Part shown: piece by piece, positions 26,192 through 34,527 of the stretch | Layout of the letters: the number at the start of each line of letters is the position of its first letter | How positions within the stretch are numbered: the first letter of the stretch is position 1 | DNA from: Phycicoccus avicenniae | Lineage (GTDB): Bacteria > Actinomycetota > Actinomycetes > Actinomycetales > Dermatophilaceae | Length of the DNA: 64,000 bases | Reading direction: 5' to 3' | Assembly: GCF_018139485.1 (NCBI RefSeq) | Contig: NZ_JAGSNF010000003.1 | Span: 310,001 to 374,000 of the forward strand | Program-made: the position numbers and the translations under genes | Notes under the pieces: model-generated | The model's input: the letters and a program-made list of their open reading frames with translations, nothing else | The model's database searches: none | What the model was told of the DNA's origin: nothing

Positions 26192-27521
26192 CGACGGCCG
26201 GACGCAGGTCCTGCGCCGGGCACGTCCACGTCGCGGCGTCGGCGTCGACCTGCTCGCCGCTGCGGATGTCCTTGACCTGGTCCCCGGCGTCGTCCGTCCC
26301 GGGGAACCAGACGAAGGGGATGCCCCGGCGGTCCGCGTAGCGGATCTGCTTCCCGAAGCGCGCCGCGGAGGGCGCGACCTCGCACGGCACGCCACGACCG
26401 CGCAGGGTCGCGGCGACCCGCCCCGACCGGGCCCGGGACTCCTCGTCGACGACGGCCACGAGCACCGCCGCCGGGGTGGACCGGGACGCCGTGAGTCCCC
26501 GCTTCGCCACGAGGAGGTGGACGAGCCGGGTGAGGCCGATCGAGATGCCGACGCCCGGGTACGTCGTCCGGCCGTCGGAGGCGAGGGAGTCGTAGCGGCC
26601 ACCCGAGCAGACCGACCCCCACTCCTCGGAGCCGACGAGCTGGGTCTCGTAGACCGTGCCGGTGTAGTAGTCGAGCCCCCGGGCGACGGACAGGTCGGCG
26701 ACGAGCGTGCCAGGAGCCTGCTCGGCCCCGGCCGCGACGACGGCGGCGAGGGCCCGGAGCCCCTCGTCGAGGGTGGGGTGCGAGACCCCGAGCGCCCGGA
26801 CCTCGTCGACGAAGGACAGGTCGCCGCTGCGGATGTCGGCCAGGGCCAGCGCGAGCCGCGCCTGCTCCTCGGTGGCCCCGGCCGCGACGAGCTGCTCGGT
26901 GACCTTCCGCGGTCCGATCTTCGCGAGCTTGTCGACGACCCGCAGGGTCCCGGCGACGTCGGTGAGGCCGATGCCGAGGTAGAAGCCCTCCGGCACCTTG
27001 CGGTTGTTGACCTGGATGCGGAACTCGCCGACCGGCAGCCGGCGGAACGCCTCGGCGACGACGAGCGGCATCTCGGCCTCGAGGTGCGGCGCGAGCTCGC
27101 CGACGTCCACGACGTCGATGTCGGCCTGGGTGAACTCGCGGAACCGGCCCTCCTGCGGCCGCTCGCCGCGCCAGACCTTCTGGATCTGGTAGCGGCGGAA
27201 CGGGAACTGGAGGCGTCCGGCGTGCTCGAGGACGTACCGCGCGAACGGGACGGTGAGGTCGAAGTGCAGCCCGAGGTCGGCGTCCCGGCCGGTCTCCTCG
27301 CCGGCGAGGCGGCTCACCCCGTAGATCTCCTTGTCCGCGTCCCCGCCCTTGCCGAGGAGCCGCTCGACGGGCTCGACGGCCCGGGTCTCGAGCGGGGCGA
27401 AGCCGTGCAGCTCGAAGACCTCACGGATCGTGTCGAGGAAGTGCAGCTCGAGGAGCCGGTCGGCGGGCAGCAGCTCGGGGAACCCCGAGATCGGGGTCAC
27501 CTTCGTGGCGGGAGGGGTCAC
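26178..27521 (-). CDS. hisS: Histidine--tRNA ligase
   Basis: Class II aminoacyl-tRNA synthetase, 447 residues. Class II motif 2 region FRRYQIQKVWRGERPQEGRF, motif ARGLDYYTGTVYE (histidine A), GGRYDSL and motif 3 GVGISIGLTRL are clear. The C-terminal anticodon-binding domain starts at about residue 345. The sequence is of the longer HisRS form found in part of the actinobacteria. GTG start overlaps the stop of the upstream metallo-beta-lactamase-fold gene (GTGA), so the two are co-transcribed, as commonly seen in actinobacteria. Confidence 0.96.
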   Translation of the reverse strand: MTPPATKVTPISGFPELLPADRLLELHFLDTIREVFELHGFAPLETRAVEPVERLLGKGGDADKEIYGVSRLAGEETGRDADLGLHFDLTVPFARYVLEHAGRLQFPFRRYQIQKVWRGERPQEGRFREFTQADIDVVDVGELAPHLEAEMPLVVAEAFRRLPVGEFRIQVNNRKVPEGFYLGIGLTDVAGTLRVVDKLAKIGPRKVTEQLVAAGATEEQARLALALADIRSGDLSFVDEVRALGVSHPTLDEGLRALAAVVAAGAEQAPGTLVADLSVARGLDYYTGTVYETQLVGSEEWGSVCSGGRYDSLASDGRTTYPGVGISIGLTRLVHLLVAKRGLTASRSTPAAVLVAVVDEESRARSGRVAATLRGRGVPCEVAPSAARFGKQIRYADRRGIPFVWFPGTDDAGDQVKDIRSGEQVDADAATWTCPAQDLRPAVVTRD

Positions 27522-28219
27522 GCGTCCAATCCTCGCAGGTACGGGTTGGTGCCCCGCTCGCGCGCCATCGTCGTCGCCGGGCCGTGACCGGTGAGGACCA
27601 GCGTGGAGTCCGCGAGCGGGAGGACGACGTCGCGCAGCGAGCGCTGCATCGCCGCCGTGTCGCCACCCGGCAGGTCGGTGCGGCCGATCGAGCCCGCGAA
27701 GAGGACGTCACCCGAGACGACGGTCCGGTCCAGCCCCTCCCCCGGCGCCAGGCCGTCCGGGACGGCGTCGAGGGCGAACATCACCGAGCCCTCGGTGTGA
27801 CCCGGGGCGTGGAGGACGTCGAGGGCGAGCCCCGCGACCTCGAGACGCTGCCCGTCCGCGACGTCGACGACGGTCTCGGGCTCGGCCCAGGTCGCGGACC
27901 GGCCGAACTGGGCCTCCATCATCGCGACCATCGCGGGACCGACCGAGGCGAGCGGGTCCTCGAGCCGGTAACGGTCGTCCGCGTGGATGTAGGCCGCGGT
28001 CGTGCCACCGCACACCGGGGTCACCGAGTACACGTGGTCGAGGTGGCCGTGGGTGAGGAGCACCGCGGCGGGACGCAGCCGGTGCTCGCGCAGCACCTCG
28101 GCGAGGGTGTCCTCGACCCCGATGCCGGGGTCGACGACGAGGCACTCCTCCCCCGGACCGGGGGCCAGGACGTAGCAGTTGGTGTCGAAGGCGGCGGCGG
28201 GGAAGGACAGGGCGAGCAC
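27518..28219 (-). CDS. Metallo-beta-lactamase-fold hydrolase (glyoxalase II-like)
   Basis: A 233-residue hydrolase with the zinc motif THGHLDH (residues 56-62), a later zinc His in APGHTEGS near 138, SGDVLF Asp near 170 and a C-terminal GHGPATT. The layout matches the hydroxyacylglutathione hydrolase-like group, which in glutathione-free actinobacteria probably acts on other thioesters. The GTG at 28219 lies 6 nt after a TAGTCT hexamer without a ribosome-binding site, so a leaderless message is likely. It is divergent from the cyclophilin gene and translationally coupled to hisS. Confidence 0.9.
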   Translation of the reverse strand: MLALSFPAAAFDTNCYVLAPGPGEECLVVDPGIGVEDTLAEVLREHRLRPAAVLLTHGHLDHVYSVTPVCGGTTAAYIHADDRYRLEDPLASVGPAMVAMMEAQFGRSATWAEPETVVDVADGQRLEVAGLALDVLHAPGHTEGSVMFALDAVPDGLAPGEGLDRTVVSGDVLFAGSIGRTDLPGGDTAAMQRSLRDVVLPLADSTLVLTGHGPATTMARERGTNPYLRGLDA

Positions 28220-28225
28220 CCGGCG

Positions 28226-28251
28226 AGACTACGCGCCGGGCCTCCTACACT
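28226..28251. promoter_or_regulatory. Divergent promoter pair between MBL hydrolase and cyclophilin genes
   Basis: Minus-strand TAGTCT (28226-28231) ends 6 nt before the hydrolase GTG, a leaderless arrangement. Plus-strand TACACT (28246-28251) lies 36 nt before the cyclophilin GTG, leaving a leader with GGAGGAG at 28277-28283. Confidence 0.45.
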
Positions 28252-28287
28252 GAGCGCCACCGTCAGAGCCGATGCCGGAGGAGCCAC

Positions 28288-29088
28288 GTGAGCACGAGGA
28301 AGCAGGAGCAGGAGCGCGCCCGCCGCCGGGCGCGCCGGCTCGAGGTGCGGGACGAGGCCGACGCCGCCGCCCGCGGCCGGGTCCAGCGGACGGTCGCGGT
28401 CGTCGTGGCGGTCCTCGTCGTCCTCGGCGCGGTCGTCGCCTTCGGGGTGCTCGGCGGTGCGGAGGACGAGCCGGAGGGCGGCACGGCCGGGACGACGGCG
28501 TCCGGCTGCACCGAGCCGCCCGCCGCCCCCGGAACGGCCGCCGAGCTGGAGCTCCCGGACGCCGCCGAGGCCGAGGGCACCGTCTACGAGGCGACCCTCA
28601 CGACGAACTGCGGCGACATCGTCGTCCGGCTCGACGGCACGCTCGCCCCGCAGGCGGTCGCGTCCTTCCTCCAGCTGGCCCGCACCGGGTACTGGGTCGA
28701 CTCGCCGTGCCACCGGCTCACGACGGGCGAGTCCTTCGAGGTCCTCCAGTGCGGCGACCCCACGGGCACCGGGACCGGTGGCCCCGGGTACGGGTACGGC
28801 GTCGAGAACGCGCCGGCCGACGGGGTGTACCCCCGCGGCTCCGTCGCGATGGCCCGCACGTCCGACCCGGAGAACGGCAACGGCGGACAGTTCTTCCTCG
28901 TGTACGGCGACACCGAGATCCCGGACCCGGACGGCTACACCGTGTTCGGCACGGTGACGGCCGGGTTGGATATCGTCGACCGCGTCGCCGCCCAGGGGGT
29001 CGTAGCCACCGGCTCGAGCCCCACGGACGGTCCGCCCGCCGCACCGATCAGCATCCTGCAGGTTGCTGTCACCGAGGAGTCGTCCTGA
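28288..29088 (+). CDS. Membrane-anchored cyclophilin-type peptidyl-prolyl isomerase
   Basis: A 266-residue PPIase. A highly charged cytoplasmic N-terminus (Arg/Glu-rich) is followed by one transmembrane segment (about residues 35-54) and an extracytoplasmic cyclophilin domain from about residue 95. GDIVVRLDGTLAPQAVASFLQLARTGYW in blocks, NGNGGQFFLVYGDTEIP and VFGTVTAGLDIVDRV match the family. It probably catalyses proline isomerisation in exported proteins. GTG start with GGAGGAG upstream. The DUF349 gene begins 2 nt after its stop, so they form an operon. Confidence 0.92.
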   Translation: MSTRKQEQERARRRARRLEVRDEADAAARGRVQRTVAVVVAVLVVLGAVVAFGVLGGAEDEPEGGTAGTTASGCTEPPAAPGTAAELELPDAAEAEGTVYEATLTTNCGDIVVRLDGTLAPQAVASFLQLARTGYWVDSPCHRLTTGESFEVLQCGDPTGTGTGGPGYGYGVENAPADGVYPRGSVAMARTSDPENGNGGQFFLVYGDTEIPDPDGYTVFGTVTAGLDIVDRVAAQGVVATGSSPTDGPPAAPISILQVAVTEESS

Positions 29089-29090
29089 CC

Positions 29091-30452
29091 GTGTCCGAGG
29101 ACCAGCCCACGCCCCGTCCCCCCGTGCCCTCCCCCGCCGCCCTCGCAGGTCGGCGTCCGCCCCGCCCGGCGGCCGCGCCGCCCGCCCCCGTGACGCACTC
29201 CGAGTCCGCCCGCTTCGGCCGGGCCGACGAGCAGGGTCGGGTGTTCGTCACCGTCGGCGACGAGGAGCGCGAGGTGGGGTCCTACCCGGACGCCGCGCCC
29301 GAGGAGGCGCTGCAGTACTTCGCCCGCAAGTACGACGAGCTCGCCGCCTCCGCCGACCTGCTCGAGGCCCGGCTCGCCAACCCCGAGGTCTCGGCCAAGG
29401 AGGTCGCGGACGGGCTGCGGACGCTCGAGCAGCACGTCGCCGAGGCCAACGTCGTCGGTGACCTCGCCGCCCTCGACGCCACGGTCGGCCGGGTCCGCAC
29501 CGGGCTCGAGGCCAAGCGGGCCGGTGAGTCCGAGGCCCGGCAGCAGGCCCGGGCGGCCGCCGCCGCCGAGCGGGAGCTCATCGTCGCCGAGGCCGAGAAG
29601 ATCGCGGCCCAACCCGCCGAGCGCACGCAGTGGAAGCAGAGCGGCGAGCGGATGCGCGCCCTGCTCGACCAGTGGAAGGCCCACCAGCGCTCCGCGGCGA
29701 AGCTCGACAAGCCGACCGAGACGGCGCTGTGGCAGCGCTTCAGCCACGCCCGCAACTCCTTCGACAAGGCACGGCGGGCCTGGTTCGCCGAGCTCGAGAC
29801 GACCCGCGCCGACGCCAAGGCGACGAAGAAGAAGCTCGTCGCCGAGGCCGAGGCCCTGCAGAAGAGCACCGACTGGGGACCCACGGCCCGCGCCTACAAG
29901 CAGCTCATGGACAGGTGGCGCGCCGCCGGGCGGGCCGCCCGCGCCGACGACGACGCCCTCTGGGAGCGCTTCCGCGCCGCCCAGGACGCGTTCTTCACGG
30001 CCAAGGACGAGGTCGCCGCCGCCGAGGACGAGTCCTTCCGCGCCAACCTCGTCGTCAAGGAGGAGCTGCTCGTCGAGGCCGAGGCGCTGCTCCCGGTGCA
30101 GGACATCGAGAGGACCAAGGTCGCCCTGCGCGACGTCCAGGACCGCTGGGACGCCGCCGGCAAGGTGCCGCGCGCCGACCTGGACCGGGTCGAGAAGCGG
30201 ATGCGCGCGGTCGAGCAGGCCGTCCGCGACGCCGACGAGAAGCGCTGGAAGCAGACGAACCCCGAGGTCGCGGCGCGGGCGCAGAGCCTCGTCGACCAGC
30301 TCGAGGCGTCCGTCGCGTCCGTGCGGGCCGAGGTCGAGAAGGCCGAGGCGGCCGGCGACGAGAAGAAGGCCGCGGCGGCGCGGGAGCGGCTCACGGCCCA
30401 GCAGCAGTGGTTGGACCAGGCCCGGGCCGGCGTCGACGAGTTCGGCGGCTGA
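29091..30452 (+). CDS. DUF349 domain-containing protein
   Basis: A 453-residue, mostly helical cytoplasmic protein with several DUF349 repeats, seen as recurring W-x-x-x-G/A blocks (ERTQWKQSGERMRALLDQW near 178, STDWGPTARAYKQLMDRW near 260, RTKVALRDVQDRWDAAGKVP near 345). A Pro-rich N-terminus of about 35 residues precedes it. The biochemical role of DUF349 proteins is not established. The GTG at 29091 lies 2 nt after the cyclophilin stop. It is convergent with relA, 24 nt away; the pair is a conserved arrangement in actinobacteria. Confidence 0.88.
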   Translation: MSEDQPTPRPPVPSPAALAGRRPPRPAAAPPAPVTHSESARFGRADEQGRVFVTVGDEEREVGSYPDAAPEEALQYFARKYDELAASADLLEARLANPEVSAKEVADGLRTLEQHVAEANVVGDLAALDATVGRVRTGLEAKRAGESEARQQARAAAAAERELIVAEAEKIAAQPAERTQWKQSGERMRALLDQWKAHQRSAAKLDKPTETALWQRFSHARNSFDKARRAWFAELETTRADAKATKKKLVAEAEALQKSTDWGPTARAYKQLMDRWRAAGRAARADDDALWERFRAAQDAFFTAKDEVAAAEDESFRANLVVKEELLVEAEALLPVQDIERTKVALRDVQDRWDAAGKVPRADLDRVEKRMRAVEQAVRDADEKRWKQTNPEVAARAQSLVDQLEASVASVRAEVEKAEAAGDEKKAAAARERLTAQQQWLDQARAGVDEFGG

Positions 30453-30476
30453 GGCAGGGTCGGCGGCGGGCGGCCC

Positions 30477-32798
30477 TCAGGCGTCGCGCCGTCCGCCGGT
30501 GACCCGCTCGGCGTCGAGGACACCGGGGACGCTCTGCACCGCGCGGATGACGTGGCCGAGGTGCCCCGGGTCGCCCATCTCGAAGGTGAACCGCAGCACC
30601 GCGACCCGGTTGCGGGAGGTCTGCACCGACGCCGAGAGGATGTTCACGTGGTGGTCGGAGATGACCCGCGTGACGTCGGACAGCAGGCGTGAGCGGTCGA
30701 GGGCCTCGACCTGGAGCTGGACGAGGAACATGCTCCCCGCGGTCGGGGCCCACTCGACGTCGATGATCTTCTCGGGCTGGGCCAGCAGCGAGTCGGCGTT
30801 CGTGCAGTCCCGGCGGTGGACGGAGACGCCGTTGCCGCGAGTGACGAACCCGAGGATGTCGTCGCCGGGGACCGGGGTGCAGCACCGGGCGAGCTTGACC
30901 CAGACGTCCGACATCTCCTTGACGACGACCCCGGGGTCGCCGTGCCGCCGGCGGGACGGGCGGGAGAGGTCGGGGCTGGCGGCCTCGGCGATGTCCTCGC
31001 TCGCGCCCTCCTCGCCGCCGACCGACGCCACGAGCCGCGAGACGACGTGCTGGGCCGAGACGTTGCCCTCGCCGACGGCGGCGTAGAGCGCGTCGATCCC
31101 GTTGAACCGCAGCTCCTCGGCGACGCCGGTGAGGGACTCCAGCGACATCATCCGGGTCATCGGCAGGCCCTGCTTGCGCAGCACCTTCGCGAGGGCCTCC
31201 TTGCCCTCTTCGATGGCCTCCTCGCGCCGCTCCTTGGTGAACCACTGCTTGATCTTGTTCCGGGCCCGTGCCGAACGGACGAACCCGAGCCAGTCGCGCG
31301 ACGGTCCGGCGGAGTCCGCCTTCGAGGTCAGCACCTCGACGAGGTCCCCGTTGTCGAGCCGGCTCTCGAGCGGGACGAGCCGGCCGTTGACGCGGGCCCC
31401 GATGCAGTGGTGGCCGACCTCGGTGTGGACGGCGTAGGCGAAGTCGACGGGGGTCGCGCCCGCGGGCAGCCCGACGAGCTGGCCCTTCGGGGTGAAGACG
31501 TACACCTCCGAGGCGGTGATCTCGAAGCGCAGCGACTCGAGGAACTCCCCCGGGTCGGCCGTCTCCTTCTGCCAGTCGAGCAGCTGGCGCAGCCACGCCA
31601 TGTCGTTGACCGGGCCCGTCTGGCCGTCCTCGACCCGCGCCCCGGGGGACCCGCCACCCTTCGGGTCCTCCTTGTACTTCCAGTGCGCGGCGACGCCGTA
31701 CTCGGCGCGGCGGTGCATCGTGTGGGTGCGGATCTGGATCTCCACCGGCTTGCCGCCCGGTCCGATGACCGTCGTGTGCAGCGACTGGTACATGTTGAAC
31801 TTGGGCATCGCGATGTAGTCCTTGAACCGCCCCGGCACCGGGTTCCAGCGGGCGTGCAGGGCCCCCAGCGCGGCGTAGCAGTCGCGGACGGTGTCGACGA
31901 GGACGCGGACGGCGACGAGGTCGTAGATCTGCTCGAAGTCGCGGCCCCCGACGATCATCTTCTGGTACACGGAGTAGTAGTGCTTCGGACGCCCCGTGAC
32001 CGTCGCCTTGATCTTCGCCCCGCGCAGGTCCGACCCGACCTCGTCGCGCACCTCGGCGAGGTACTCCTCGCGTGCCGGGGCGCGCTCGGCGACGAGCCGG
32101 ACGATCTCGTCGTACACCTTGGGGTAGAGGGCCTGGAACGACAGGTCCTCGAGCTCCCACTTGATGGTGTTCATGCCGAGGCGGTGCGCGAGCGGGGCGT
32201 AGATCTCGAGCGTCTCCTTGGCCTTGCGCTGGGCGCTCTCCTGGGAGACGTACCGCCACGTGCGGGCGTTGTGGAGACGGTCGGCGAGCTTGATGACGAG
32301 GACCCGGATGTCGCGCGCCATCGCGACGATCATCTTGCGGACCGTCTCGGCCTGGGCGGCCTGGCCGTACGTCACCTTGTCGAGCTTGGTGACCCCGTCG
32401 ACGAGCATCGCGATCTCGTCGCCGAAGTCCCGACGCAGCGCCTCGAGGCTGTACGCCGTGTCCTCGACGGTGTCGTGGAGCAGCGCGGCCGCGAGCGTCG
32501 TCGGGGTCATGCCGAGCTCGGCGAGGATCGTCGTCACCGCGAGCGGGTGGGTGATGTAGTCGTCGCCGCTGCGCCGCTTCTGCCCCTCGTGGGCGCGCTC
32601 GGCGACGGCGTAGGCGCGTTCGACGATCGCGACGTCGGCCTTGGGGTGGGTCTGGCGGACGACCTGGAGCAGCGGCTCGAGGACGGGGATGCTCGCCCCC
32701 TTGGTGCGCCCGACGCGCGCCAGCGCGGCCCGGGCCCGGGCCCGGGACCCCCCGGACGGCGGCGGCGTCCCCGCCGTCGTCGTCGTGTGGTCCGCCAT
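30477..32798 (-). CDS. relA: Bifunctional (p)ppGpp synthetase/hydrolase
   Basis: Stringent-response enzyme of the RelA/SpoT (Rsh) type, 773 residues, the usual length for actinobacterial Rel. An HD hydrolase domain with HDTVEDT (about residue 109) is intact, so the protein can degrade (p)ppGpp. The synthetase domain follows ([19 protein letters not shown], about 325-345, and [10 protein letters not shown]). TGS (about 415-475), helical/zinc-finger-like and C-terminal ACT domain (last 80 residues) complete it. ATG at 32798 has no ribosome-binding site but TAGACT lies 6 nt upstream, suggesting a leaderless transcript besides read-through from apt. Confidence 0.96.
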   Translation of the reverse strand: MADHTTTTAGTPPPSGGSRARARAALARVGRTKGASIPVLEPLLQVVRQTHPKADVAIVERAYAVAERAHEGQKRRSGDDYITHPLAVTTILAELGMTPTTLAAALLHDTVEDTAYSLEALRRDFGDEIAMLVDGVTKLDKVTYGQAAQAETVRKMIVAMARDIRVLVIKLADRLHNARTWRYVSQESAQRKAKETLEIYAPLAHRLGMNTIKWELEDLSFQALYPKVYDEIVRLVAERAPAREEYLAEVRDEVGSDLRGAKIKATVTGRPKHYYSVYQKMIVGGRDFEQIYDLVAVRVLVDTVRDCYAALGALHARWNPVPGRFKDYIAMPKFNMYQSLHTTVIGPGGKPVEIQIRTHTMHRRAEYGVAAHWKYKEDPKGGGSPGARVEDGQTGPVNDMAWLRQLLDWQKETADPGEFLESLRFEITASEVYVFTPKGQLVGLPAGATPVDFAYAVHTEVGHHCIGARVNGRLVPLESRLDNGDLVEVLTSKADSAGPSRDWLGFVRSARARNKIKQWFTKERREEAIEEGKEALAKVLRKQGLPMTRMMSLESLTGVAEELRFNGIDALYAAVGEGNVSAQHVVSRLVASVGGEEGASEDIAEAASPDLSRPSRRRHGDPGVVVKEMSDVWVKLARCCTPVPGDDILGFVTRGNGVSVHRRDCTNADSLLAQPEKIIDVEWAPTAGSMFLVQLQVEALDRSRLLSDVTRVISDHHVNILSASVQTSRNRVAVLRFTFEMGDPGHLGHVIRAVQSVPGVLDAERVTGGRRDA

Positions 32799-32804
32799 GA
32801 CGGG

Positions 32805-32810
32805 AGTCTA
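32805..32810 (-). promoter_or_regulatory. Candidate -10 box of relA (leaderless)
   Basis: TAGACT on the minus strand in the 20-nt apt-relA gap, 6 nt before the relA ATG. A 7-bp hairpin (32817-32834) straddles the apt stop just upstream. Confidence 0.5.
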
Positions 32811-32818
32811 GACGGGGC

Positions 32819-33358
32819 TCACCCCACGGTGAGCAGGGACCTCACCGGCCGGACGCCCAGCCGGTCGCGCCCCCCGAGGAGCCCGAGCTCGACGACGACG
32901 TCGAAGCCGACGACCCGTGCGCCGACCCGTTCCAGCAGGTCCCACGCGGCGACCGCAGTGCCCCCGGTCGCGAGGACGTCGTCGACGAGGAGGACCCGGG
33001 AGCCGTCCGGGACGGCACCCGTCTGCACCTCGATCGTCGCCTCGCCGTACTCGAGGCCGTAGGTCGCGGCGACGACGTCCCCCGGGAGCTTGCCCGCCTT
33101 GCGGACGGGGACGAAGCCGGTGCCGAGCACGCGCGCCAGAGCGGCGCCCACGACGAAGCCGCGCGCCTCGACCCCGGCGACGAGGTCGACCTCGCCGTGC
33201 CGACCGTCCGCGAGGGCGGTGAGCACCCGGTCCCAGGCCTCCGGCGCCACGAAGAGCGGGGTGAGGTCCTTGAAGACGACCCCGGGCTGCGGGAAGTCCG
33301 GGACGTCGCGGACGTGCGCCGCGACGACGCCGGCGACCGGGGGCCGCGCGTCGGCCAC
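32819..33358 (-). CDS. apt: Adenine phosphoribosyltransferase
   Basis: Purine salvage: adenine plus PRPP to AMP. 179 residues. DVPDFPQPGVVFKDLTPL near residue 18, GVEARGFVVGAALA near 65 and the PRPP-binding motif RVLLVDDVLATGGTA near 125 are characteristic. The GTG at 33358 lies 2 nt after the secF stop, coupling it to the Sec operon. The secDF-apt-relA order is typical for actinobacteria. Confidence 0.95.
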   Translation of the reverse strand: MADARPPVAGVVAAHVRDVPDFPQPGVVFKDLTPLFVAPEAWDRVLTALADGRHGEVDLVAGVEARGFVVGAALARVLGTGFVPVRKAGKLPGDVVAATYGLEYGEATIEVQTGAVPDGSRVLLVDDVLATGGTAVAAWDLLERVGARVVGFDVVVELGLLGGRDRLGVRPVRSLLTVG

Positions 33359-33360
33359 GG

Positions 33361-34527
33361 TCAGCGCTTGGACTTCGGCGGGCGCTTCGGCTGGTTGCGC
33401 GGCCCGCCCCGGGCGTACTGGTGGACCGAGCGGCCGGTGACCGTCGAGCCCTCGGTGCGCTCGCCCGTCCCGGCGGCCCCCGCCGGCACCGGCTCGCCCG
33501 CGCGCTCGGCGGCCTGCGCGGACTCGAGGGCGTCGCGCTTCTCGACCCGCTCCTCCCAGGTCCTCGCCCGCTTCGCGAGCTCGAGCACCTGCGGGTCGTT
33601 CCGCCGCAGCGTCACGAGGAACGGCGTCGCGATGAAGAGGGAGGAGTACGCACCGACGACGAGGCCGACGAAGAGCACGAGGGTGAGGTCGAGCAGGACG
33701 CCGGGGCCGAGGAAGAGCGACCCGACGACGAGCACGGCGGCGATCGGCAGGGCGCCGATGACGGTCGTGTTGATCGAGCGCACGATCGTCTGGTTCACGG
33801 CGAGGTTCGCCGCCTGGGCGAACGTCACCCGGCCGGTGCGGAAGGCCTCGTTCGTGTTCTCCCGGACCTTGTCGAAGACGACGACGGTGTCGTAGAGGCT
33901 GTAGCCGAGGACGGTGAGGAACCCGATGAGCGTCGCCGGGGACACCTCGAACCCGACGAGGGCGTAGATCCCGACGGTGATGAAGAGGTCGTGCGCGAGG
34001 GCGAAGAGCGCGGCCGCCGCCATCTTCCAGTTGCGGAAGTAGATGCTCAGCATCACGACGACTCCGACGAGGAAGATCGCGAGGGCGCGCAGCGCCTCCT
34101 GGCTCACCGACTGGCCCCACGACGGGCCGATGGTCGTCGCGCTCACGTCGTCCGGAGCGACGCCGAACGCCTCGGCGAGCGAGCCGCGGACGTCCTGGGC
34201 CTCGGTGTCGCCGAGCGACTGGGTCTGCACCCGGACCGTGTCGGTGCCGACGAGGGTGACGTTGACGCCGCGGTCGCCCTCGGCGGCACCGACGGCCTCG
34301 CGGGCGGTCTGCTCGTAGTCCTCGGGGGCCGAGGAGGTCGCGACACGGAACTCCGAGCCGCCGCGGAACTCGAGGCCGAGGTTGAGCCCCTGGGTCACGA
34401 GGCCGAGGGCGGCGACGAGGAACAGGACGACCGAGGCGGCGTAGAACCGCTTGCTCAGGCTGATGACGGGGATGGAGCGGCGACCGGTGTAAAGGTCGTT
34501 GCCGAACCGTGCGAGATCGGTGTTCAT
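33361..34527 (-). CDS. secF: Protein translocase subunit SecF
   Basis: RND-type membrane subunit that helps pull exported proteins across the membrane. 388 residues. First transmembrane helix near residues 27-48, then LNLGLEFRGGSEF, a first periplasmic domain, and five clustered helices with IGFLTVLGYSLYDTVVVFDKVREN and NQTIVRSINTT. The C-terminal tail of about 75 residues is basic and Pro/Lys-rich. The ATG overlaps the secD stop (ATGA). Confidence 0.95.
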   Translation of the reverse strand: MNTDLARFGNDLYTGRRSIPVISLSKRFYAASVVLFLVAALGLVTQGLNLGLEFRGGSEFRVATSSAPEDYEQTAREAVGAAEGDRGVNVTLVGTDTVRVQTQSLGDTEAQDVRGSLAEAFGVAPDDVSATTIGPSWGQSVSQEALRALAIFLVGVVVMLSIYFRNWKMAAAALFALAHDLFITVGIYALVGFEVSPATLIGFLTVLGYSLYDTVVVFDKVRENTNEAFRTGRVTFAQAANLAVNQTIVRSINTTVIGALPIAAVLVVGSLFLGPGVLLDLTLVLFVGLVVGAYSSLFIATPFLVTLRRNDPQVLELAKRARTWEERVEKRDALESAQAAERAGEPVPAGAAGTGERTEGSTVTGRSVHQYARGGPRNQPKRPPKSKR